Shown piece after piece: positions 12,631 to 22,307 of a stretch of DNA of 64,000 bases. The position numbers and the translations under genes are program-made. How positions within the stretch are numbered: position 1 is the stretch's first letter; each line of letters begins with the position of its first letter. The notes under the pieces are model-generated. The model did no database searches, had not been told where the DNA came from, and was given only the letters and a program-made list of their open reading frames with translations. Source of the stretch: Haematobia irritans. Its lineage: Eukaryota; Arthropoda; Insecta; Diptera; Muscidae. The stretch lies in the NCBI RefSeq assembly GCF_050003625.1, contig NC_134398.1:197353700-197417699 (forward strand), written 5' to 3'.

Positions 12631-13422
12631 AACAAGTATATACATTCGTAAGTTCGGCCAGGCCGAATTTTAAGTACCCTCCACTATAGATTGCGTAGAA
12701 AGTTCTACTAAAGATTGTCATCCACAATCGAGTTACTTGGTTTGCGGTAATACTTGCCGATCGCAAGGTATCTTAAAACTTTCTTGACGTCGTCTTCTAT
12801 ATTGTAAGGTTGTCCATACGGGAGCCACCGTGGTGCAATGGTTAGCATGCCCGCCTTGCATACACAAGGCCGTGGGTTCGATTCCTGCTTCGAGCGAACA
12901 CCAAAAAGTTTTTTAGCTATGGATTATCCCACCTCAGTAATTCTGGTGACATTTCTTCTTCTTCTCTCAATGGTTTTACTGCAATGTGGAACGCCGTTCG
13001 GACTCGGCTGTAAAAAGGAGGTCCCTTGTCATTGAGCTTAACATTGAATCGGGCAGCACTCAGTGATAAGAGAGAAGTTCACCAGTGTGGTATCACAATG
13101 GACTGAATAGTCTAAGTGAGCCTGATACATCGGGCTGCCACCTAACATAACCTAACCTAACCTAGACCATACGGGGTGTATATTACACAAAAAAAAGACC
13201 GATTAAAAATGTATATAAGTCAGTTCTTTATCGGTATATATAGGGGAGTCTATAAATAACTACTAATCGATATGAACCGTTGCGTGGTAATTAGAGAGCC
13301 AGAAGTGAAAAGTGGGGGTCGCTTTATATGGGGGATATATACAATTATGGACCGATATGGATAATTTTTTTGTGGTTGGGGGTTAGTTTATCTGGGGGCT
13401 ATATATAACTATTGACTGATAT
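12631..13422 (+). mobile_element. Helentron-like unit, subfamily 1 5' part, carrying a SINE
   Basis: AACAAGTATATACATTCGTA follows the previous element's GGGTATAAAA without any spacer. The usual TTCGGCCAGGCCGAA palindrome, TACCCTCCACTAT and GATTGCGTAGAAAGTTCTAC blocks come next. The SINE interrupts at 12823-13166. Degenerate first repeats continue to 13422, where a mariner fragment begins. Confidence 0.7.
12823..13166 (+). mobile_element. Full-length tRNA-derived SINE with 9-bp target duplication
   Basis: The element is flanked by perfect CCATACGGG repeats (12814-12822 and 13167-13175). Its head has an A box TGGTGCAATGG (12831-12841) and a perfect B box GGTTCGATTCC with an Ala-like TGC loop between. 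About 270 bp of unrelated body follow, and the tail is CCTAACATAACCTAACCTAA. A 65-residue frame inside is incidental. The tail region TATCACAATGGACTG...GTCTAAGTG resembles the 3' end of the LINE fragment at 32495-33490, its likely mobilising partner. Confidence 0.85.
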
Positions 13423-13679
13423 GGAAAATCAACGTACGAGCGGTGGTTTGTGGGAACGTTCTACACTAGCGAAGAAGTTTAAAGTTTATGAATTAGAGGA
13501 ATTACTCGATGCGAACTCGTGCCAAATGCAAAAAGAACTCATATCTTTGGGAATGATTCAAAAGCAAAGAAATTGGGCACGGTATGTGTTGAAGCCGAGA
13601 GACTTCGAAAAGCAATTTTTCACACATGCCATCGTTACTGATGATGAAAAGTGAATCGTTTACGATAATCCCAAATGGA
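13423..13679 (+). pseudogene. mariner transposase fragment (mauritiana-like)
   Basis: The reading frame gives a mariner-type stretch with LAKKFKVYELEELLD, GMIQKQRNWARYVLKPRD and FFTHAIVTDDEK, the last being the first catalytic Asp region of a DD34D transposase. The residue after DEK is a TGA codon where the family has Trp. About 60 residues between the two helix-turn-helix parts look shortened, and the N-terminus and the rest of the catalytic domain are absent. The fragment starts inside a Helentron repeat and ends where another Helentron begins. Similarity is to a different mariner subfamily from the Himar1-like copies elsewhere. It is non-functional. Confidence 0.7.
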
Positions 13680-13680
13680 T

Positions 13681-14366
13681 ACAAGTAAATACGGCCTAAA
13701 GTTCACCAAACCGAATGTTTTTTACCCTTCACCATGGATTGTGTTCTACTAAAGACTGTCATCTACAATCGAACTACTGAGGTTGTGGTAACAGTTACCG
13801 ATGACAAGGTACAAAAAAACCTTCTAAACATTGTCTTCTAAATTGGGGGCTATATCAAAGCATGAATCTATAAATACTAACTTTAGCATTTACGAACATA
13901 AAATGCTGAAAATTCCGAATTTCAAACAAAACAGCTGTAAATTGTGACTTTCATTTCCTCAAGGATTCACATTGGGAGCTATATCAAAACATGGACTGAT
14001 AAATACCAAAGTTAGCACTACTCTTTATAAACCTCAAATACCTCTAAATTTCAATTATCATGAAAATTGGATGAAAATTGCGGCTTCCATGCCCTCAGGA
14101 ATTCAAATCGCGAGATTGGTCTAGCCCATCTTCGAACTTGACCTGCCTTCAGACAAAAGACGACGAGTTTGAAAGCTTCATTATTGTAGACTGTAACGTT
14201 ATCACAACAGACAGGCAGACAGATATCGTTATATTAAGTAAGAATTTCTCCCTGATCAAGAATGTATGTATTTTGTATAGTTGGAAATCGATATTTCGAT
14301 GTATTACAAACAGAATCACAAATTTATTATACCCCATCACCATCCTATGGTGGTGGGTATAAAAAA
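13681..14366 (+). mobile_element. Short complete Helentron-like unit, chimeric subfamilies 1 and 3
   Basis: 5' end ATACAAGTAAATACGGCCTA with degenerate palindrome and CCCTTCACCATGG. Two subfamily 3-type repeats follow (GGGGGCTATATCAAAGCATG, AAACATGGACTGATAAATAC), then a GACAGGCAGACAGA tract. The DINE core is ATTTCTCCCTGATCAAGAAT and the terminal hairpin is CCATCCTATGGTGG then GGGTATAAAAAA. At about 690 bp it is the shortest complete unit in the window. It interrupts the mariner fragment on its left. Confidence 0.65.
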
Positions 14367-14430
14367 TGGGAAAAGTATAGGCACAACAGTTGACTACAGT
14401 TCGATTGTTAAGTTTGTTACATATTATTTG

Positions 14431-14516
14431 TTATACCCTCCACCATAGGATGGGGGTATATTAACTTTGTCATTCCGTTTGTAACACATCGAAATATTGC
14501 TCTAAGACCCCATAAA

Positions 14517-14596
<80 letters not shown>

Positions 14597-16145
14597 TGGG
14601 TTGTAGTGAAATTCTGAGTCGATCTGAGCATGTCCGTCCGTCCGTCTATGGAAATCACGCTAACTTCCGAACGAAACAAGCTATCGACTTGAAACTTGGC
14701 ACAAGTAGTTGTTATTGATGTAGGTCGGATGGTATTGCACTTTTACGTATAGCCCCCATATAAACGGACCCCCAAATTTGGCTTGCGATTGCTCTAAGAA
14801 AAGCAAATTTCATCCGATGAAATTTGGTACATGGTGTTAGTATATGGTCTCTAACAACCATGCAAAAATTGGTCCATATCGGTCCATAATTCCATATAGC
14901 CCCCTTATAAACTGATCCCCTGATTTGGCTTGCGGAGCCTCTAAGAGAACCAAATTTCATCCGGTCCGGCTGAAATTTGGTACATGGTGTTAGTATATGG
15001 TCTCTAACAACCATGCAAGAATTGGTCCATATCGGTCCATAATTATATATAGCCCCCATATAAGCCGATCCCCAGATTTGACCTCCGAAGCCTCTTAAAG
15101 GAGCAAAATTCATCCGATCCGGTTGAAATTTGGTACGTGGTGTGAGTATATGGTTTCTAACAACCATGCAAGAATTGGTCCATAATTATATATAGCCTCC
15201 ATATAAATCGATTCCCAGATTTGTCCTCCGGAGCCTCTTGGAGGAGCAAAATTCATCCGATCCGGTTGAAATTTGGTACGTGGTGTTTGTATATGGTCTC
15301 TAACAACCATGCAAGAATTGGTCCATATCGGTCCATAATTATATATAGCCCACATATAAATCGATCCCCAGATTTGTTCTCCGGAGCCTCTTGGAGGAGC
15401 AAAATACATCCGATCCGGTTGAAATTTGGAACGTGGTGTTAGTATAAGGCCGCTAATAACAAAAATGCCAAATATGGTCCATATCGGTCTATAGTTTTAT
15501 ATAGCCGATTCCCAATCACACAAAAATTGGTCCATATCGGTTCATAGTCATGGTTGCCACTCGAGCCAAAAATAATCTACCAAAATTTTGTTTTCATAGA
15601 AAATTTTGTCAAAATTTTATTTCTATAGAAAATTTTTTCCAAATTTTATTTCTATAGAAAAAATTTTTCCAAATTCCCAATCACACAAAAATTGGTCCAT
15701 GTCGGTTCATAGTCATGGTTGCCACTCGAGCCAAAAATAATCTACCAAAATTTTGTTTTCATAGAAAATTTTGTCAAAATTTTATTTCTATAGAAAATTT
15801 TTCCCAAATTTTATTTCTATAGAAAAAATGTTTCCAAATTTTACTTCTACAGAAAATGTTGTCAAAATTTTATTTTGTCAAAATTTTATTTCTATAGAAA
15901 CTTTAAACTTAATTATATACGTATTTGATCGGCCTTTTTTAGTTTAATATATACCACGTGTGGATTATGTGGTATATATTACGGTGTTAGGAAGATTTAA
16001 GCTATCTTGCCATCGGCAAGTGTTACCGCAACCCAAGTAATTCGATTGTGGATGGCAGTCTTCAGTAGAAGTTTCTACGCAATCCATGGTGGAGGGTATA
16101 TAAGCCTCGGCCTGGCCGAACTTACGGCCGTATATACTTGTTTTT
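14431..16145 (-). mobile_element. Complete Helentron-like unit, subfamily 1, with minisatellite (minus)
   Basis: Read on the minus strand it runs from CAAGTATATACGGCCGTAAG (about 16139) through the GATTGCGTAGAAACTTCTAC block and AAAAAAGGCCGATCAAATAC. The 29-bp minisatellite comes next (15583-15905), then linker GGCAACCATGACTATGAACC, then five 153-bp repeats. The 3' module contains CGGA repeats and a 77-bp TA tract, and the terminus is CTATGGTGGAGGGTATAA at 14431. Linker plus minisatellite is duplicated in tandem (about 15528-15670 and 15672-15830). This is the best single specimen of the full architecture. Confidence 0.85.
14517..14594. repeat. (TA)n microsatellite in a Helentron core
   Basis: A 77-bp alternating TA run at the place where other units have only TATATATA between CCATAAAG and TTCTGGG. 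It shows independent expansion of the same core tract seen at 7529. Confidence 0.95.
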
Positions 16146-17868
16146 GAAATAAGTTCTCAAAAATTTGGAGAATTCATGAATTTTTAATTTGATTAGAAAA
16201 TTATTTTATATTCGCCTTCCAAGACCAAATGGTGATCACTGGGGGTCGGTTTGTATGGAAACTATATAAACAGTTTAACCGATATAGCCTTTATTCGAAT
16301 ATTACCTACTTGCAGACAAAAAACGAATCTGTGTAAAATTTCAGGAAGAATATTGAAGGCTACAGCGTGATTATAACAGAGAAGCAGACGAACAAGGTTA
16401 GATCGGGTTATAATTCCTCACTGAGGAAGAATATAACAACTTTAAATAGTCGTATATGGATATTTCGGATCGGAATGACTAACATATTATAGCCCCTTCA
16501 CCATATGATATGATGGTAGGTATAGAAATAATAATGATTAATTGCTCTGTCAGCGTGGAATTAAAAAAAAAAATATCTTTACATACCGACATTGATAACT
16601 TAAGAAAAAAAAAAAACAGAATATGCTTAAAAATATGATTTCCGCTTTATTACAAGCCCATGTAAAATTCATTACTTCTGATCCGATTTCGCACTACAGT
16701 TTAATTGATTTTTTTTTGCTGGGCAAAGATTACGAAGAAATCACATGTCAACGGATATGTGTGAGCTATAAAACCAAGTCTCAATATAATGGCTGAATTT
16801 CTGTCTCGTTATACTTGCAATATCGCATACAGATATGGGTTTATCACTGAAGTTAAAAAAATTTATCTTGGAAATTTTAAATATTATTAAAATGAAAAAT
16901 TCATTAATTATGCATGGATATATTCTATGAAGAAGGTACTCATCTGCAATATTGCTTAGAGCTATATTGTATGCCTGGACTATTTTTTAGCAGGAAATTC
17001 CTTATATACCTCAATTTGACCTTTTTAACCGATATGTGCTTTCCATTTGAGGAAATACCCATATGACGTTTCCAATATAAGAAATATGTGATAAAAATAA
17101 AATAAAAGAGATAATCAATATTTATTTTAATATAAATTCAAAAGTATGCAATGCATGGCGATACTTGTACACCAACCACTTATTCTACACTCTAGCAAGG
17201 AAATTGTCATAAACTGCATCTGAGGAATGAAAGAAATGCTGACATATTCTTATTGTGTAACAATCGATAGGTCGTATGTTCCTATGGTCGATGTGATTTA
17301 TTATCGTACGAGGAAATTGACATTTATTTATTGTTCTTTTTTATGTTTTTAATATGGCCTTTTGTTGCACAGGCAAATGTGACAACAGATTAATTGCAAA
17401 AACAAAACAAAACAAAAAAAGAAATATTTTATAGCCTATACAGTCATCATTGTTCAATGCAGTGTCTTAAGTTGCCGATGGTAAATAAATAAATGGATAT
17501 GTATTTATTACCACACTCTGCACCATAGATACGGGGATATAGAAATTTTCTCATACGCTTAGTAACACATCGCTGTCGTATATAGTAAAAAAATAAAAAA
17601 ATATAAATTTCATTAAATAAGTGCTAAGAATAGGGTACTTGATAGGGATTAAAATGATTATAAAAATTATAAAAATTATAATGAATTTTTGGACTCGTTG
17701 GTGGTTAGGAGTTGGTGGCTTCTTAAGTTATTGCTTTGTTTCCCGATGATCGGTGATTAGAGGAAAATTTAATATATTATGATTGGAAATTTGTGTCGAT
17801 TTGTAGTTTATCGGCAAATTGTGTGTTCCCCTTTTGTAGACTCAAGCTGCACTAAAAGAAAGAAGTAA
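16146..17868. other. AT-rich stretch with one old subfamily 3 remnant
   Basis: At about 16220-16530 there is a worn plus-strand Helentron 3' region: GGGGGTCGGTTTGTATGGAA, GATTATAACAGAGAAGCAGA, and an end resembling CACCATATGATATGATGGTA. A CCCAGC-type MITE end (TTTTTTTTGCTGGG) lies near 16711-16724. The rest is AT-rich with no coding or RNA feature that I can support. Confidence 0.5.
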
Positions 17869-17884
17869 ATAAGGACTTATGTTC
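17869..17884 (+). repeat. Helentron 5' terminus split by the LTR element (left part)
   Basis: AAGTAAATAAGGACTTATGTTC before the LTR joins TCGGCCGAGCCGAATTATAA after it (29906-29950). Together they make a worn Helentron 5' end with its TTCGGCC/GGCCGAA-type palindrome and CACCATGAATC block. The GTTC shared by both sides is the retrotransposon's target duplication. Confidence 0.65.
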
Positions 17885-20800
17885 TGTAATGTTCACGACC
17901 AAAAATTTGGAAGGAAGATGGATTTTTAAATAAACTTTCGAACCATCATAGAATAAAGAGAGAAGTAGGACTGAGGGAGCCTTTTTTCGGTAGCAACAGT
18001 CGGGTGGGGGGTTCGGGTCCTTTCCTCTCTAAACCTCTTATTCATTACGTGAATTATTGTTATAGACTCCCTTTTTATTTAGGAATGAAAACAAACTACA
18101 ATGGGCAAAATATGATTGGAAACAAAAAAAAAATAAGTACCGGTCCGACCCCAATCATAACAAAAATGTAGGTATGCAAAAGGCACTCTTTGAAACATTT
18201 GAAATGTGTTTTCCTAGATCGAATTGGAAAACTAGCCTCATTACCCTCACCAACCAATGTTTTGCTGGCTAAATATATTTTACGCAAAACCCCTAACATT
18301 ACCCTTTACTCACGCTTTAAGGCCTCATCTCTTCAAAAGAAAACATCTGAATTTCAATTCAGCACATGATATAATATATATAATTACATTTATTTAAATA
18401 ATCAAAAATACTTATATATATATGATAAATTGCATATTAATCTATATATTTCATTATATGATATTTTCGTATAATTCACGGAAAAGCAATGAGTTCAAAA
18501 TTTATGTGAATAATTCTCTACAATGGCCCCTAATGGGTTAAAATGGAATGTATCTCTAGTAATATTTTTAAGAAACATAAATGAAAAAATATCAACAAAA
18601 GCTGTATAGCATGAATATTTGAACACCTGTGACTACGACTTTGATAGAGAGATCACATGAGAAAACGAGTACAATGAACGTGAGAGTATATTTTCGTTGT
18701 TATTCATTCATCATAGCAAAAAGCAAAAACAAATATCATTCATGTTCTCTCACCAAATTATGAGTCAAAAGTGAGGCAATTGAAAAACAAAATTTTGATG
18801 TTATTGCTAGCATTCAAAAGACTTGTTATTTCTCTGTTTACTCTTTCGACAAATTGAGAGTCATAAATGATAGAAAACAAATAAAAAAAAATCAAACATC
18901 AAAGCAAGTATAGTACACCGATCATATGATTTCACATTTTTTTAGATCATCATACCCAAAATTATATATTGTGTTTAAAGACTTACCAACAAATCGTTGT
19001 ACATGGTGAAGGCCTTCCTCATGGGGACGATGTTGTTGCAAATGATGATGTGCTATTAAAATTAAAGGGTTTAGATTTTGGGATGATAGAAACTTGCTGT
19101 GATGCTATGTTGCTTATATAAATTTACGACGATTTTCTTGAAATTCGGGATGACTGCGTTATTTAAGACTTTAATAAAATCCAGTAGAATCCGTGTAGAG
19201 TGATGATTAAAAATGTATAGCTCATTCTCAAATTCGATGGTTTCAGCAAAAATTACGTGGACCTTCGTAAAAATTAGTTTTCTCATTCAGGCTTTTCGAT
19301 ACTTGTAGATTACCATCTTCATGGGCACATTTCGGAATTTAGCATAAAAGTACTCTGCTTCTCATTTCAAAATCGCATACACAAACGAGGATTGGTCTAA
19401 AGCAATACGGAATACTTGATAACAAAACGCCTTCTTCAAAACTTGTACCTTCGGCCAATCCCACAAAATATATGTTTAATCGGAAATTTCTTTGTATTTC
19501 ACGTCATCTTCAGTAATTTAGTGGTAAAACATTTTTAGTCGTTTAGTGGTAGAATATTTTTAGTGGTTTAGAACATGCATTTCCACATGTGCAAACAAAA
19601 AGATTGTCGGTGAAAATTCAAGCCACGACTACCCTGTGGGTAGTGTGCTTTTCCCAGATTTTCCGCAAAATATAGATTTCAAAATCTCGTTCGACTTTGT
19701 AGAAATAAGCGAATTTGAAGAATTTATGATGACACCAAGAAATGCGATGAAAAATTATATTTCCTGGCAGCACAGATATTTGCCTATTAAAATTTAATCT
19801 AATTTAGTAAGAGCTCATTTAATTTCGCTTTTGTTCAGAGCTTACCGAGAAATTTCAGAAATACGCATATATTTCGGTATCAATTTGTAATTTATATTAA
19901 ATTAATCTCGTAATTGAATAATTTTCTCCGATGATGAAATTGATAATTTAAAATTTTATTATCCACAAACTCACTTAGAAAGATCTGTTCTTAATGATGG
20001 CTCGAAGAAGAAGGAAGTATGTGATTTTGAAGTGGCAAAAGAAATATCGATCTTCTTGCCAGAATCGATAAGCCACAAGGAAAAGGAGAATGTAAAATAG
20101 ACATGAAAAGTGGTGCTACCAATTGTTTGATTGATAGAGGCCAAAATCGTAATCTCCTTTTATCGATTAGATATATTTTAAAAATCGACTTAGACATATC
20201 TTGTGATCTGAAAACCTTTGCCTTTTTAAATTCTCCTAAAGGATAATATGTCCCTTCTGTGCCATTTTGGAATATATTTATTTCAATTTCTTTATTTGTA
20301 TGTGAAAAATTGTTAATAATAGAATTATATATGGAAATGGTATATAAGTATATTCCATTGGTACATACTACTACCTTCATAACAAAAAAGTACAAAAAAT
20401 CGGGCCAATCATTAGTGTAAAAGCATATATGAAAAATTCGCCACACAGAAAGATCATTGAAAAGTAAATAGACGGTGAGAATATTAATGGAAGATTATCT
20501 TTTGGTGTCATCGTCTGCGGACAAAAAGTAATTTGGATTGAAATAATTAATTGAAGAACAAAAAGTGGATTAAAAAAAAATAAAAAAAAAATAAATCGAG
20601 TGAGTGAAAAAAACTAAATACGCAAGAGAAAATGTTTAAAAAATATATTAATTTGTTTTATTTCTGTTTAGAATGGTGCATCAATGACAAATTTGTGAAT
20701 GACATACCTCAGCTGAGAGAATGCAAAGAAGTTACAAGTGAATCACCAAAAAAAAAAAACCAATTATTTGACACTGAAGCGTAAAAGTATGGAGTATACA

Positions 20801-20986
20801 AATTTATGAAACATTCCTCTACCAAAATAACTATTTAATAATTATAATTTCAAGTGCATGATTTATTCCTTTGTATAAAAAATAAATAAAGTTTTTTCTC
20901 TGAAAATATTGGTCTATATTTATTTCTGAAATTATTTGTGAAATAATTCTTTAAGAAAAGAATTTTTTTGTGAAACGCCCATTACA
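17885..20986 (-). repeat. 3' LTR of the Ty3/gypsy element (3102 bp)
   Basis: Matches 26802-29905, apart from one TA dinucleotide missing in a TATATA run near 18418, in the stretches I compared. Such length is exceptional for an insect LTR. It holds three minus-strand open frames of 67, 71 and 151 residues (18096, 19071 and 19991 onwards), repeated exactly in the other LTR. None shows a domain I recognise. No clear purine-rich polypurine tract precedes it on the minus strand. Confidence 0.93.
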
Positions 20987-21038
20987 AAACCAGGTTATTT
21001 TTCGACATTCGAGCAAAAATAAAATGGAAAAAGGACGT

Positions 21039-22277
21039 TTATGTTCGTATGTCCTTTCCATGGAATGTACCTACAATTTTGCCTTCTATGTCCTCTACCA
21101 CGTAGTAATTCTTTCCTAATTTTTCGCGGATCCTCGCCTTAACAAACACGGGTGCAAGTTTGGCATTAAATCCCTTCTCAAAATTACTTTGCACGAAGTT
21201 ACGCCGAAAAACTACTTGGCCCACATCAAATGATTGTGGCCTAGTACGCAAATTATATTGATGTTGGTTTCTTTCAAATGCCTTTTTGATATGTTTCCTT
21301 AAATTCAATCTCAAAAGTTGTAATTGGTCATCTCTACAGAGGCTGGTTGTCGGTTCATTGAGAATATCTAGGTTTCTGAGAAGCGCATATGTGGATGCAT
21401 GGGTGACCATATCAAAACCAAACAAGGCATGGTATGGCGAGCAATTTATGGACTGGTGTATAGAGTTGCGAAGAGAACAACTGATAGAACTAAGGTCTTG
21501 GTCCCATCTTCGGTGGTCGCCTTTAAGAAACGCGCGAATTCCAGCTATGAGTGAACGGTTAACCCGTTCTGAGGCATTAGCCTGCGGGGAATAAAATGCC
21601 GTGTATACGTGATTGATTCCATAGCTAGTAAAAAACGCATTCAGGTCATTTGCCTTAAATTGGCTCCCATTATCGCTCACGATACTTTCGGGGACGCCAT
21701 AGACGTGAAAAATTTGTGCTGTCAGGAAGTCCTGGATTGCCTTCGATGTAAATTTGCGGAGTGGACATAACCAATGAAATTTACTCATGTGGTCCAAAAC
21801 AATTAAAAGTCCTATATAGCCAGAACTACTCCTGGGATAAGGTCCAAGAAGATCTATATATAGTCGCTGGAATGGCCGAATCGAGACAACATGGTTACCC
21901 ATCGGAGGTTTCATGACCATGTTTGGAGCTTTTGTGGTTTTGCAAACCTCACAACTCCTAACATAGTCACGAACGTCTTGGACCATTCCTGGCCAAAAGA
22001 AATTCCTTTTCAACAAATCGAGGGTTTTACCCATCCCTCCGTGTGACGTAATGGAACTATCATGGGCCCTGGATATCAAATCCTGTCTAAGCCTATACGG
22101 AATCCAAAGTTTCCAGGCATGGTTCTCCTGATCACTGTCACCAGAATAATGTTCGGTTCTGTAATAAACAAACCCCTCCAACATCTTTATATCGAGGAAT
22201 TTACTTTCATTTTCCTTTACTTTTGCCTTTAATTCAATATAGTCTTGGTCATTAAAATGCGGGGAATTTAGATCCAC
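21039..22277 (-). CDS. int: Integrase domain of Pol (separated from RT by one stop codon)
   Basis: 412 residues of Ty3/gypsy integrase, which inserts the cDNA into the chromosome. The zinc-binding HHCC module is H72, H79, C109, C112. The catalytic core has D142 in LYIDLLGP, D202 in SDNGSQF and E237 in NASERVNR, a D,D-34-E spacing one residue shorter than the common gypsy form. A C-terminal strand region KLAPVFVKARI resembles the GPY/F module. The first codon of this frame is GTG, and the frame is open back to the TAA at 22308-22310. It is therefore the continuation of Pol rather than an independent gene. It ends 52 bp from the 3' LTR. There is no other break. Confidence 0.9.
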   Translation of the reverse strand: MDLNSPHFNDQDYIELKAKVKENESKFLDIKMLEGFVYYRTEHYSGDSDQENHAWKLWIPYRLRQDLISRAHDSSITSHGGMGKTLDLLKRNFFWPGMVQDVRDYVRSCEVCKTTKAPNMVMKPPMGNHVVSIRPFQRLYIDLLGPYPRSSSGYIGLLIVLDHMSKFHWLCPLRKFTSKAIQDFLTAQIFHVYGVPESIVSDNGSQFKANDLNAFFTSYGINHVYTAFYSPQANASERVNRSLIAGIRAFLKGDHRRWDQDLSSISCSLRNSIHQSINCSPYHALFGFDMVTHASTYALLRNLDILNEPTTSLCRDDQLQLLRLNLRKHIKKAFERNQHQYNLRTRPQSFDVGQVVFRRNFVQSNFEKGFNAKLAPVFVKARIREKLGKNYYVVEDIEGKIVGTFHGKDIRT

Positions 22278-22307
22278 TTCCGGCTGAATGTCATCTATTG
22301 CCGAAAT

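Noticed and set aside
14367..14430. Continuation of the mauritiana-type mariner after the nested unit
   Set aside because: The first few codons (TGG GAA AAG TAT) could fit, but a stop follows at once and no further similarity is visible.
19991..20446. Env or accessory gene in the LTR
   Set aside because: 151 residues within the LTR, present identically in both LTRs, without signal peptide, fusion or transmembrane arrangement typical of envelope proteins. No env position is available after integrase.
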